Notes under the pieces: generated by a model | Database searches by the model: none | Told to the model about the DNA's origin: nothing | The model's input: only the letters and a program-made list of their open reading frames with translations | In this document: positions 6,398-13,264 of the stretch, piece by piece | Layout: every line of letters begins with the position of its first letter | Position numbering within the stretch: position 1 is the first letter of the stretch | From: a virus | Reading direction: 5' to 3' (one strand) | Length of the DNA stretch: 21,725 bases | IMG/VR virus record: IMGVR_UViG_3300021962_000749 | Location: 1 to 21,725 of that record | Translations under genes and position numbers: made by a program

Positions 6398-6603
6398 TAT
6401 TTCACCCCCTTGATCAGTCCGTTTTCCATTGTCACATTGGCAAAGAATTCCCGGCCCTGTCCTGTGATATGTGGACGGTTCGCGCCTGTCAGTGTGCCAG
6501 TAGAGCGATATTCAGGCCCGAATAGACTGGTTTCGATGTAACGCAATGGTTTGCCGATATTGGCTTTCAAGTCTTTTTTGCTGGCGTAGTTGAAAATAAT
6601 CAT
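6397..6603 (-). CDS. Conserved small phage protein, 68 residues
   Basis: Begins MIIFNYASKKDLKANIGKPL and contains LRYIETSLFGPEY and TGTLTGANRPHITG, a combination recalled from small hypothetical proteins of many phages and prophages. Probably a compact alpha/beta fold; no function is known. The frame stays open for 14 codons upstream, but the ATG at 6603 carries the AGAGGAAAAGACA leader seen before several genes in this arm. The longer form would begin inside the GC-rich palindrome at 6641-6652. It ends TAATG into the next gene. Confidence 0.82.
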   Translation of the reverse strand: MIIFNYASKKDLKANIGKPLRYIETSLFGPEYRSTGTLTGANRPHITGQGREFFANVTMENGLIKGVK

Positions 6604-6640
6604 TGTCTTTTCCTCTATTTTTCTGATTTGTTTAATGGCG

Positions 6641-6652
6641 CGCATGCATGCG
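6641..6652. repeat. Perfect 12-bp palindrome after a stop codon
   Basis: CGCATGCATGCG is a perfect inverted repeat, extendable on the minus strand to GGCGC...GCGCC arms. It lies immediately downstream of the 62-residue gene's stop at 6656. No T-run follows, so it is not a classical terminator. It could be an mRNA-stabilising hairpin or a protein site. Confidence 0.6.
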
Positions 6653-6655
6653 CCC

Positions 6656-6844
6656 TTATGCTATTTCCGACAATTTGCGGTTTGTCTCCTGATCACACAC
6701 ATGACCATATAGATACCAGCCAATCTGATTTGTCTGTGGCATTGTCCCGTAAATATGGATTTCCCCATCACTGGTTATGCGGTAATTCCGGTTTCCGTAT
6801 TCAGACCGCAGTATTTTCCTGATTTTTTCAATTGTGTGATTCAT
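6656..6844 (-). CDS. Small phage protein, 62 residues
   Basis: The sequence MNHTIEKIRKILRSEYGNRN leads into YRITSDGEIHIYGTMPQTNQIGWYLYGH. It suggests an N-terminal helix and a beta-strand core rich in Tyr and Trp. The GEIHxYGxMPxTxxxGWYL pattern recalls small proteins from other phages, but I cannot name a function. The start has the shared AGAGGAAATAAGACA leader. Downstream is a 12-bp palindrome. The 60 bases upstream separate it from the DUF7227-like gene. Confidence 0.78.
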   Translation of the reverse strand: MNHTIEKIRKILRSEYGNRNYRITSDGEIHIYGTMPQTNQIGWYLYGHVCDQETNRKLSEIA

Positions 6845-6859
6845 TGTCTTATTTCCTCT
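6842..6859 (-). promoter_or_regulatory. Shared translation-initiation leader, copy 2
   Basis: AGAGGAAATAAGACAATG, identical over 18 bases including the ATG to the leader at 7733-7750. Shorter versions lie at 6601-6616 and 6024-6038. The AGAGGA core is the Shine-Dalgarno site, with about nine bases to the ATG. Confidence 0.75.
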
Positions 6860-6904
6860 TTGTGAATGTAAATTTATTTGATCATGTGCTCAGTAGATTG
6901 TCAA

Positions 6905-7735
6905 TCATCCTATTGCAATTATCTGATTCAGTTTGTTGTAGGATTGACGGTTAAAGAAAAATGAAGCTTTGCCATTCTCGGATTCCCTTTCCTGCCTGCT
7001 TGATCCTTTCCTTTTCAATGCACCAACAGAGTTTGCCGGATCAAGAAAACGCAAATCAGTATCATCAAAATCCAGCAATCCATTCGGGATTGTCTCTTCA
7101 CCCTGCAATCCCTTAGTGTTGAAAGCGATTACTGTTCTGAATTGAGATTTGATTGCCCTAGCTGTAATTGCTAGTGATTTATCAGTGTATGCGGACCCGG
7201 AAAAGGTAAGGTCATAATTTGGTAATTTGTTTTTCTGTACTCTCGCAAGAATTTTGGTGTAGTCGTAAAAACGGGTTTCAGGATTAGCTGCAATCACATC
7301 ATGCCAGTCTATATCACTGGTCCCGTTAAGACGGATTGCCAGTTTATCGCCATGCTTTCTCTGCAATGCCTGAATTTCACTATGCAATTGCGCCTTGAAT
7401 TCATCAGGGCGTAGCAGAAACAAAATTGTTCTTTTTGTTGCTGCATTCTGTCCTACTGTCATTCCCAATTGACCGGATGAGATCAGGCAAGACTCTTTAC
7501 AGCCAAAAAGAGCGGCAGCGGCACACAGTGTTTTTACTGATACCTTATCAGCAGGCTGTAAATACAAGATGCAAGTTATATATCCTTCTTTTTCACCCTT
7601 TTCGACTTTGATACTGCTTCCCAAAAGCTTCATGGGTCTATTCAGGTAGTCCAGATTGTCCAGTGCCCATGCTTTGGCATTTTGATTGATCAAGACTGAA
7701 TCAAGTATTTCCTGCTTTGTAATTGGTGTGATCAT
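6905..7735 (-). CDS. DUF7227-like phage/plasmid protein
   Basis: The first and largest early gene after the control region, 276 residues. Blocks I recognise are AAALFGCKESCLISSGQLGM (a two-Cys motif, residues about 75-94), RTILFLLRPDEF, LAIRLNGTSDIDW, FYDYTK, YDLTFSGS and FNTKGLQGE. These match a protein family of phages and plasmids called DUF7227 or related to phage gp88. Its biochemical role is unknown. The conserved GC-x3-C pair and the charged NGTSD block look like a functional site. The start at 7735, not the in-frame codon 20 residues earlier, is set by the AGAGGAAATAAGACA leader and places the start about 32 bases after the predicted transcript start. Confidence 0.75.
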   Translation of the reverse strand: MITPITKQEILDSVLINQNAKAWALDNLDYLNRPMKLLGSSIKVEKGEKEGYITCILYLQPADKVSVKTLCAAAALFGCKESCLISSGQLGMTVGQNAATKRTILFLLRPDEFKAQLHSEIQALQRKHGDKLAIRLNGTSDIDWHDVIAANPETRFYDYTKILARVQKNKLPNYDLTFSGSAYTDKSLAITARAIKSQFRTVIAFNTKGLQGEETIPNGLLDFDDTDLRFLDPANSVGALKRKGSSRQERESENGKASFFFNRQSYNKLNQIIAIG

Positions 7736-7750
7736 TGTCTTATTTCCTCT
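7733..7750 (-). promoter_or_regulatory. Shared translation-initiation leader, copy 1
   Basis: AGAGGAAATAAGACAATG ahead of the DUF7227-like gene, identical to the one at 6842-6859. It fixes the start codon of this gene. The similarity of the two leaders continues a few bases into the coding sequence (ATGATCACACC versus ATGAATCACAC), hinting at a duplicated initiation region. Confidence 0.75.
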
Positions 7751-7773
7751 TGTGTTGTTGTTGGTGTAGGTGT

Positions 7774-7802
7774 ATTTGAACAAGGGCGCGATCACTTGTC
7801 AA
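7774..7802 (-). promoter_or_regulatory. Leftward sigma-70-type promoter for the early operon
   Basis: On the minus strand TTGACA (7802-7797) is a perfect -35. A 17-base spacer leads to TCAAAT (7779-7774), a 4/6 match to the -10. The predicted start near 7767 gives a 30-base leader to the ATG at 7735. It is the only good promoter seen for the leftward arm. The paired CACAATTG sites just upstream could be activator or repressor sites. Confidence 0.65.
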
Positions 7803-7829
7803 CACTTTTCTAAATTATTTTTTATATTC

Positions 7830-7848
7830 CACAATTGATTCACAATTG
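7830..7848. repeat. Two CACAATTG sites 11 bp apart
   Basis: CACAATTG at 7830-7837 and 7841-7848, one helical turn apart and about 30 bp upstream of the leftward -35. CAATTG is itself palindromic. The placement suits a regulator or host-factor binding site. Confidence 0.5.
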
Positions 7849-7925
7849 CTGTCTCGCTTCTACTATATGGTAAAGCTGCTCAGTGCTTATATGGGTACTA
7901 CTCCACCACTCACTCATCACTCCAC

Positions 7926-8024
7926 AACCTACCACAAGCATATGCCTGCTGAGTCTACGGCATATCACAGGCATATCACTGGCAAGCCTACGGCATATCA
8001 CAGGCATATCACTGGCGCACTACA
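7926..8024. repeat. Iteron-like array, 11-bp units in three 33-bp blocks
   Basis: The decamer GGCATATCAC starts at 7959, 7970, 7992 and 8003, all separations being multiples of 11 bp. A 29-bp sequence is exactly duplicated at 7955-7983 and 7988-8016 (33-bp period). Degenerate units fill the positions at 7981 and 8014, and the preceding block 7926-7958 matches the 33-bp period at 7 or 8 of 11 bases per unit. Phased repeats between divergent operons are typical of replication origins or multi-site operators. In one plus-strand frame the array would encode an 11-residue repeat, but that frame has no ribosome site and starts with TTG, so I do not call it coding. Confidence 0.75.
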
Positions 8025-8031
8025 TTGGTGC

Positions 8032-8075
8032 GGTAACACGTTACGAAAGGTAACACGGTAACACTCCGGTAACAC
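8032..8075. repeat. Four GGTAACAC direct repeats
   Basis: GGTAACAC occurs at 8032-8039, 8049-8056, 8057-8064 and 8068-8075, spaced 17, 8 and 11 bp. GTTAC at 8040-8044 forms a short inverted repeat with the first copy. It directly follows the 33-bp array, and the two arrays together span 150 bp. Likely protein binding sites; the ligand is unknown. Confidence 0.7.
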
Positions 8076-8471
8076 TTGAGCGACAGGGGCGGCCTTCGAT
8101 GACCCACCGGGGGGAGGGTAGCTGCTTAGTAATTGTTACAGTACCCAGTCAGATACAGCAGAGGAAAAATAAGAAAAATACAATATAAAATACCAGAGCC
8201 TCTCTAAAGACACCCTTGAAGCAGGAGACTATGTAGGCATAAGGAGAGGTGCTATAAGTCTTTGTTATTATTAAGAATAATATTACAGCGGGGGATTGCG
8301 GAGATGCAGAAGTCTTCTGAGACCCGCAGTGATCTGCACATGTCGCCAGTGTTTCTATAAAGGGGTTAAAAAGTCACCCACTTCACGATTGTAGAGCAAC
8401 ACAATAAGGACTGTATGATTGAGTGTTATTTAGAGTGTTTGTGGATACTTTAGGGATTTAGTGTTTATTAG
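8076..8471. other. Long non-coding stretch of the control region
   Basis: About 400 bases without a credible gene on either strand; open stretches are under 20 codons. It contains a G-rich patch (GGGGGGAGGG near 8110) and an AT hairpin TATTATT-AAG-AATAATA at 8266-8282. The remainder is AT-rich, with no clear promoter before the one at 8472. I see no tRNA. Confidence 0.5.
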
Positions 8472-8500
8472 TTGACTTTTGTTAAAAAATATGTTATAAT
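8472..8500 (+). promoter_or_regulatory. Rightward consensus sigma-70 promoter for the packaging/structural operon
   Basis: TTGACT (8472-8477), a 17-base spacer and TATAAT (8495-8500). The -10 context ATGTTATAATAT is identical to that of the second promoter at 13893-13921. Transcription would start near 8507, leaving a leader of about 180 bases with several hairpins before the first ATG at 8690. Confidence 0.88.
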
Positions 8501-8521
8501 ATTACTATATAAACGTATTAC

Positions 8522-8615
8522 TTCAGAATCCTCTGAAAGTGTAAACAAAATAAGAACTATTACCTGTTTAACATCAGAGGGTCTGAAGGTGCTAAGGCGC
8601 TCCGAAGGAGCAGCC
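8522..8615 (+). promoter_or_regulatory. Structured leader with alternative hairpins
   Basis: Local stems are TTCAGA/TCTGAA (8522-8527, 8532-8537), TCAGA/TCTGA (8574-8578, 8582-8586) and GGCGCTCC-GAA-GGAGC-A-GCC (8596-8615). In addition CCTCTGA (8530-8536) can pair perfectly with TCAGAGG (8574-8580), which would break the first two stems. This resembles an attenuator or antitermination leader; no T-run follows directly, though TTTT occurs about 20 bases after the third stem. Confidence 0.5.
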
Positions 8616-8689
8616 GAAGGATAATAATTATTAATTATCTTTTAGACTTGTTGTTGATCTCTACAGAGACCTATATAGAAGGGGATACT

Positions 8690-8830
8690 ATGCCTTTGAA
8701 AAAAGGATATTCCAGTCAGACCATCTCCAGCAACATCAAGAAGGAGATGAAAGCAGGTAAGCCACAGAAGCAGGCTGTTGCTATAGCGTTGAGTTCTGCT
8801 CGTAAATCAAAAAAGAAAAATAAAAAATAA
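8690..8830 (+). CDS. Small basic phage protein, DUF6496-like
   Basis: 46 residues beginning [20 protein letters not shown] and containing [18 protein letters not shown], a block recalled from small basic proteins near terminase and structural genes of podoviruses (DUF6496-like). The C-terminus is a Lys tail (KSKKKNKK), which suggests nucleic-acid or capsid contact. The frame is open 14 codons upstream, but AGGGG lies just ahead of the ATG at 8690 and similarity begins there. It is the first gene of the rightward operon; function unknown. Confidence 0.82.
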   Translation: MPLKKGYSSQTISSNIKKEMKAGKPQKQAVAIALSSARKSKKKNKK

Positions 8831-8833
8831 TTA

Positions 8834-9217
8834 ATGACAGAGAAGACGGGTAATAGGCGCGGTAGACCCCCTAAGAAGGCACTGGCAGCTAACACACCGG
8901 GGAAGCTAACTAAGCGTGGTAGACCTCCCGGAGAGGCTGCTGCAATGGCTGAGTTTAAGGCTAGGATACTTACATCTCCTAAGTCTACTAAGGTCATTGA
9001 AGCCATCTTTGATGCTGCTCTTGATAATGATAATAAGAATCAAGCTGCTGCGTGGAAGCTACTCATGGACAGAATGGTTCCTGTTTCTTCGTTTGAGAAG
9101 GGTTCTGGTGGCAAGGCAGCGGTAACAATTAATATTACTGGTATTAATGAATCTGCTGGTATTACTATTGATGCTGATGATGGTGACTTTGAAGATATAG
9201 ACCCTGATGGAAATTAA
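8834..9217 (+). CDS. Probable terminase small subunit with two AT-hooks
   Basis: 127 residues. Two AT-hook cores, RRGRPPKK and KRGRPPGE, lie in the first 35 residues and would bind the minor groove of AT-rich DNA. The middle (LTSPKSTKVIEAIFDAALDN, NQAAAWKLLMDRMVP) is helical and matches, from memory, small-terminase-like proteins of marine podoviruses. The tail is acidic (DADDGDFEDIDPD). Its position two genes ahead of the large terminase supports a role in recognising phage DNA for packaging. The start is three bases after the previous stop with only a weak ribosome site, so translation is probably coupled. It overlaps the next gene by 11 bases. The TerS call is an inference. Confidence 0.65.
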   Translation: MTEKTGNRRGRPPKKALAANTPGKLTKRGRPPGEAAAMAEFKARILTSPKSTKVIEAIFDAALDNDNKNQAAAWKLLMDRMVPVSSFEKGSGGKAAVTINITGINESAGITIDADDGDFEDIDPDGN

Positions 9218-9686
9218 AAATAAAAAGAACGCACTAAGCGTCTATGAACACCTCAGTAAAGAGGTTGACCTGCCTGAATACCTTGTTGTTGCTATGTTGG
9301 CTAACATCGCAGTAGAGACAGGCGGTACGTTTGATTACACAACAAAGCAGGTAGGCCGCAAGAACCCCGCCTACGGCTTGTTCCAGTTTGACCCCCTTGG
9401 TGGCCTATATGGTCTATACCAAGACTACCTCGACTACATTAGGGCAGATGACTCCGCAGAGACACAATTGGATATGCTCGTGGACATCCTGCTAATGTAT
9501 TGGCTCAAGGGGGTCTCCCATGTTGGTCGCGGGAATGTACTGAAAGTTCTTAGTGCTCCTAGTGCTGAGAAAGCTACGCAGGCTTTCTGCGACCACATAC
9601 TTCGTCCCGGCAAACCCCACATGGAGCGTAGGCTTGCTGCGTGTAAAGAAGTTCAAGAGCTGTTGTTATCAGCTAAACAGGCATAA
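9207..9686 (+). CDS. Lysozyme-like peptidoglycan hydrolase
   Basis: 159 residues with a lysozyme-superfamily layout. A helix carries MLANIAVETGGTFDY, whose Glu is the likely catalytic acid. GLFQFDPLGGLYGLYQDYL follows, and later GVSHVGRGN and AFCDHILRPGKPHMERR. This resembles the phage tail lysozyme-type domain that cuts peptidoglycan during entry or release. There is no signal peptide or membrane segment, so it would need a holin or to be carried in the virion. Its place between the putative small terminase and the large terminase is unusual. Nearest relatives and the exact glycosidase class cannot be judged by eye. Confidence 0.72.
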   Translation: MEIKNKKNALSVYEHLSKEVDLPEYLVVAMLANIAVETGGTFDYTTKQVGRKNPAYGLFQFDPLGGLYGLYQDYLDYIRADDSAETQLDMLVDILLMYWLKGVSHVGRGNVLKVLSAPSAEKATQAFCDHILRPGKPHMERRLAACKEVQELLLSAKQA

Positions 9687-9688
9687 GA

Positions 9689-10066
9689 ATGGCAAATAGT
9701 CTTAGTTTTTCAGATTTAGGTAATTATCAATCTGTAGGTAAGAACCTTACTGGTGGCGCAACAACAACTTTGTTTACAGTTCCTACTGGTTTTAATATCC
9801 GTGTTTTGATGTTGTTCATCGCCAATGCTGGAGGTTCTTCAGCTACTTACTCCGCTACATGGGAAGATGGTACTTCAATAACATTCCAAGGAACTAAAAA
9901 CCTCGGAGCAGGTTCTTACGACATCTTTGGTGGCTCCTCTGGTGGATTGTTGATCATGAATGAAGGGGAATCAATTACTGTTACTACCGCTGCAGGTAGT
10001 ACCTTCACCGCCATAGCTACTATTGAGCTTATACGACACGCTGGTTCTAAGTACAACATATCGTGA
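9689..10066 (+). CDS. Probable virion decoration or surface protein
   Basis: 125 residues, beta-rich and Gly/Ser/Thr-rich. It opens MANSLSFSDLGNYQSVGKNL, with TTTLFTVPTGFNIRVLMLFIANAGG and later GESITVTTAAGSTFTAIATIELI. The TVPxGFxxxVxxLFIxN and NEGESxTVTxxAGSxFT patterns recall small beta-sandwich virion proteins of marine phages, such as head decoration or tip proteins. It starts two bases after the lysozyme-like gene, and its TGA overlaps the GTG start of the large terminase. The role is inferred from fold-like features and position. Confidence 0.6.
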   Translation: MANSLSFSDLGNYQSVGKNLTGGATTTLFTVPTGFNIRVLMLFIANAGGSSATYSATWEDGTSITFQGTKNLGAGSYDIFGGSSGGLLIMNEGESITVTTAAGSTFTAIATIELIRHAGSKYNIS

Positions 10067-11319
10067 CAGACTTAAACATACGCCTCCTGAAATGGCAGAA
10101 AAAGGCGTGGAATGATCCTAGCAGGTTTCAGGTTATTGTAGCTGGTAGACGTACTGGTAAGACTCAGTATGCTCGCTACAAGTTAATTGTTAAAGCCTTG
10201 GAGATACCTAACACCGATGTGTTCTATGTTGCTCCAACAAGGGATCAAGCCCGTAAGCTGATGTGGCGTGAGCTGCTAGAACTCACTCACGGCATCAGAA
10301 CAGGTGAACATGTTAATAATCTTGAAATAACATTAATCAATGGCTCTGTCATCTCTCTGCGGGGTGCTGACAGGCCAGAGACCATGCGAGGTACAAAACT
10401 TTACTACCTTGTTATGGACGAATATGCCGACATGAAGCCGGACGTATGGGAGCAGATTCTACGCCCTGCCCTAGCTGACCACAAAGGAGAAGCCTTGTTT
10501 ATAGGCACTCCGATGGGCCGTAACCATTTCTACGACCTGTACAAGTACGCTGAAGTAGGCAATGACTCTGAGTGGGCTGGTTTTCATTTCACTAGCCTAG
10601 ACAACGAAACCCTAGACCCTCTTGAGATTGAGGCGGCTAAGAGGTCAATGTCCTCCTACTCTTTCAGGCAGGAGTTCATGGCATCCTTTGAGTCCAGAGG
10701 TTCTGAGATATTTAAGGAAGAATGGATAAAATATGGAGAGCCTCCGTCAGAAGGAGACTACTATATTGCCATAGACCTTGCAGGCTTTCAGGAAATCAAC
10801 AAGGCTGTTTCAAAGAACTCTCGTCTTGACCAGTCAGCAATCTCTGTTGTTAAGGTGTTACCTAACGGTGATTGGTTTATTGATAATATTATTAGGGGAC
10901 GCTGGGAGCTGGGTGTAACCGCAGAGAAGATATTTCAGGCTGTGCGTGACTATAGCCCTGTAGCTGTAGGCTTGGAGAAGGGCATCAGCAGACAGGCTGT
11001 AATGACTCCTCTCAGCGACCTGATGCGAAAGTACAACACCTACTTCAATGTGCAAGAGCTGACTCACGGAAACAAAAAGAAAGTAGACCGTGTTATCTGG
11101 TCATTGCAGGGACGCTTTGAGCATGGACGGATTTACCTTAACAAAGGTGAGTGGAATGAACAATTCCTTGATCAGCTATTCCAGTTCCCTAACGAGCTTG
11201 TGCATGATGACCTTGTTGATGCTGTGTCTTACACGGATCAGTTAGCTAAAGTCCCTTACGGGTTAGATGACTTTGTTGATTCTACCTACGTTCCCTTAGA
11301 TATTATAACAGGCTATTGA
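10063..11319 (+). CDS. terL: Terminase large subunit (packaging ATPase-nuclease)
   Basis: Pumps phage DNA into the procapsid using ATP and cuts the concatemer. The ATPase domain has Walker A VAGRRTGKTQ (residues 26-35), Walker B YLVMDEY (D119, E120) and a coupling motif FIGTPMG (146-152). The RNase H-like nuclease has D238 (YIAIDLAG), E305 (VGLEKG) and D383/D386 (HDDLVDAVSY), the expected acidic residues. At 418 residues it is on the short side for the family. GTG is the start because GTGA overlaps the preceding stop and the ATPase motif then sits at the normal distance. The portal gene begins one base after its stop. Confidence 0.96.
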   Translation: MTDLNIRLLKWQKKAWNDPSRFQVIVAGRRTGKTQYARYKLIVKALEIPNTDVFYVAPTRDQARKLMWRELLELTHGIRTGEHVNNLEITLINGSVISLRGADRPETMRGTKLYYLVMDEYADMKPDVWEQILRPALADHKGEALFIGTPMGRNHFYDLYKYAEVGNDSEWAGFHFTSLDNETLDPLEIEAAKRSMSSYSFRQEFMASFESRGSEIFKEEWIKYGEPPSEGDYYIAIDLAGFQEINKAVSKNSRLDQSAISVVKVLPNGDWFIDNIIRGRWELGVTAEKIFQAVRDYSPVAVGLEKGISRQAVMTPLSDLMRKYNTYFNVQELTHGNKKKVDRVIWSLQGRFEHGRIYLNKGEWNEQFLDQLFQFPNELVHDDLVDAVSYTDQLAKVPYGLDDFVDSTYVPLDIITGY

Positions 11320-11320
11320 T

Positions 11321-13264
11321 ATGGAAGATTTTATTGAAGATAAAGAAGACTTTATCCGCGAGCAGACGCTTGATGAGTGGGTAATGTCCAAAGTATATGA
11401 ATGGCGGGAGCATTATGAAAATAATTATCAACGCCTGCATGACGAATACAACCGCATCTGGCGTGGTGTTTGGTCTGCTGAAGACAAGACTCGTGAGTCT
11501 GAACGCTCTAGGCTCATTAGTCCTGCAACACAGCAAGCTGTTGAGTCTGCCGTAGCTGAGATTGAAGAAGCTACCTTTGGCAGAGGAACATGGTTTGATA
11601 TTGCTGACGACCACATGGACACTGACAAGTCCGACATTGAGATGCTGAAGCATCACCTGCATGAAGACTTCAAGAAACAAAAGATACGCAAAGCTATCGC
11701 AGAATCTTTGTTGGTCTCTGCTGTATACGGCACTGGCATGGCTGAAGTGGTGCTGGAAGAAATCAAAGAAATGTCTCCGGCTACTCAGCCAATCATGGAA
11801 GGCCAGCTCACCGCTGTTGGTGTAAACATAATCAACAGGACAGCAGTTAAGATGCGTCCTATCCTTCCACAGAATTTCCTTATTGATCCTTCTGCTACCT
11901 CTATTGAGGATGCGATTGGCTGTGCTATTGATGAGTATGTTCCTACTCACAGCATAGAGCTGATGCAAGAGAAAGGTGTCTATAAAAAGACTCCTATCGG
12001 CACTGCTATCCATGACCTTGACTTGGAAGAAGATAAAACATTGCTTGTTCCTGAAACGTCAAAATCAAGAAAAACCACTTATTATGGTCTTGTTCCCCGT
12101 CACCTGTTGAAGAAAGCGCAGGAAGATGATTCAGAGATTGTAGAACTTTCTGATACTGAGGACGAAAGCTCTTACTACGTTGAAGCTATTGTTGTTCTTG
12201 CTAATGGTGGTGACTTGCTGAAAGCAGAAGAAAACCCCTACATGATGCAGGACAGGCCCGTCATTGCTTTCCAGTGGGACATTGTTCCCGGCAGGTTCTG
12301 GGGCAGAGGCATCTGCGAGAAAGCCTACAACAGCCAGAAGGCTCTCGATGCTGAACTCCGTGCGCGTCAGGATGCTCTGGCATTGACTGTACATCCAATG
12401 ATCGGCATTGACTCTACCCGCATCCCTAGAGGCATGACTACTGATGTCCGTCCCGGCAAGACCATTCTGACCGTAGGTAGACCGTCTGAGATTCTGGAGC
12501 CTATCCGTCTTGGCGGTGTTGACCAGATTACCTTTGCACAGGCAGATTCTCTCCAGCGTATGCTACAGATGGCTACGGGTGCTATTGACTCTGCTGGCAT
12601 CCCCGGCAGCATCAATGGCGAGGCTACCGCTGCTGGTATCAGCATGAGCCTTGGAGCGATTATTAAGCGTCACAAGCGCACCCTGATTAACTTCCAAGAA
12701 TCGTTTATTATTCCTTTTGTTGAAAAGGCTGCGTGGCGTTACATGCAGTTTGATCCTGAGCATTATCCTGTTAGTGATTATAAATTTATAACCACTTCTT
12801 CTTTGGGGATCATTGCCAGAGAGTATGAAGTTACTCAGCTTGTACAACTGCTGCAAACTATGTCTCCAGACTCTCCGCTATATCCTGTCCTTATTACTTC
12901 AATAATTGACAACATGAGCTTGGCTAACAGGGAAGAACTCAAGTCTACTCTGGCTCAGGCTTCTCAGCCGTCCCCAGAACAGCAGCAGATGCAACAAATA
13001 GCGTTTGAGGCAGACCAGAGGTTCAAAGCCAGCCAGTCAGGTGCGCTGGAAGCTCAGGCTGCTGAGTCCCAGTCAAGGGCGCAGAAGTATCAGATGGAAG
13101 CACAGTTGCTGCCGCAAGAGCTTAAAATTAAAGAAATTGACGCAGTGACCAAGAATCTCCAGCAGGGCAACGCAGACGAGAGCGAATTTGCTAAGAGGAT
13201 TAAGCTGGCTGAAGTATTGCTTAAAGAGCGTGAGGTCGCTGCAAAGGAGCGTAAAAATGGCTAA
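11321..13264 (+). CDS. Portal (head-tail connector) protein
   Basis: 647 residues, forming the dodecameric ring at one vertex through which DNA enters and leaves. It opens with an acidic helical region (MEDFIEDKEDFIREQTLDEW). It continues with ISPATQQAVESAVAEIEEATFG and a core with a RPVIAFQWDIVPGRFWGRG segment typical of podovirus portals. The last 110 residues are Gln/Ala/Glu-rich coiled coil (EQQQMQQIAFEADQRFKASQ). Length and location after TerL fit. There is only a weak ribosome site, but the start is one base after the TerL stop, so coupling is likely. The end overlaps the next gene by eight bases. A 236-codon antisense frame in it is a shadow. Confidence 0.92.
   Translation: MEDFIEDKEDFIREQTLDEWVMSKVYEWREHYENNYQRLHDEYNRIWRGVWSAEDKTRESERSRLISPATQQAVESAVAEIEEATFGRGTWFDIADDHMDTDKSDIEMLKHHLHEDFKKQKIRKAIAESLLVSAVYGTGMAEVVLEEIKEMSPATQPIMEGQLTAVGVNIINRTAVKMRPILPQNFLIDPSATSIEDAIGCAIDEYVPTHSIELMQEKGVYKKTPIGTAIHDLDLEEDKTLLVPETSKSRKTTYYGLVPRHLLKKAQEDDSEIVELSDTEDESSYYVEAIVVLANGGDLLKAEENPYMMQDRPVIAFQWDIVPGRFWGRGICEKAYNSQKALDAELRARQDALALTVHPMIGIDSTRIPRGMTTDVRPGKTILTVGRPSEILEPIRLGGVDQITFAQADSLQRMLQMATGAIDSAGIPGSINGEATAAGISMSLGAIIKRHKRTLINFQESFIIPFVEKAAWRYMQFDPEHYPVSDYKFITTSSLGIIAREYEVTQLVQLLQTMSPDSPLYPVLITSIIDNMSLANREELKSTLAQASQPSPEQQQMQQIAFEADQRFKASQSGALEAQAAESQSRAQKYQMEAQLLPQELKIKEIDAVTKNLQQGNADESEFAKRIKLAEVLLKEREVAAKERKNG

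Noticed and set aside
7846-8061. 71-codon plus-strand frame with 11-residue His/Tyr-rich repeats over the iteron-like array
   Set aside because: It begins at TTG with no ribosome site, lies before the rightward promoter, and its repeats follow from the 33-bp DNA period. The DNA-level 11-bp phase explains it better.
7736-8689. Lysogeny module (integrase, repressor, att site) in the control region
   Set aside because: No coding frame of suitable size and no recombinase or CI-like gene in the window; the repeats alone do not show lysogeny.
11303-12013. 236-codon minus-strand frame opposite the portal gene
   Set aside because: It is wholly antisense to a confident portal gene, with no promoter, ribosome site or recognisable motif.
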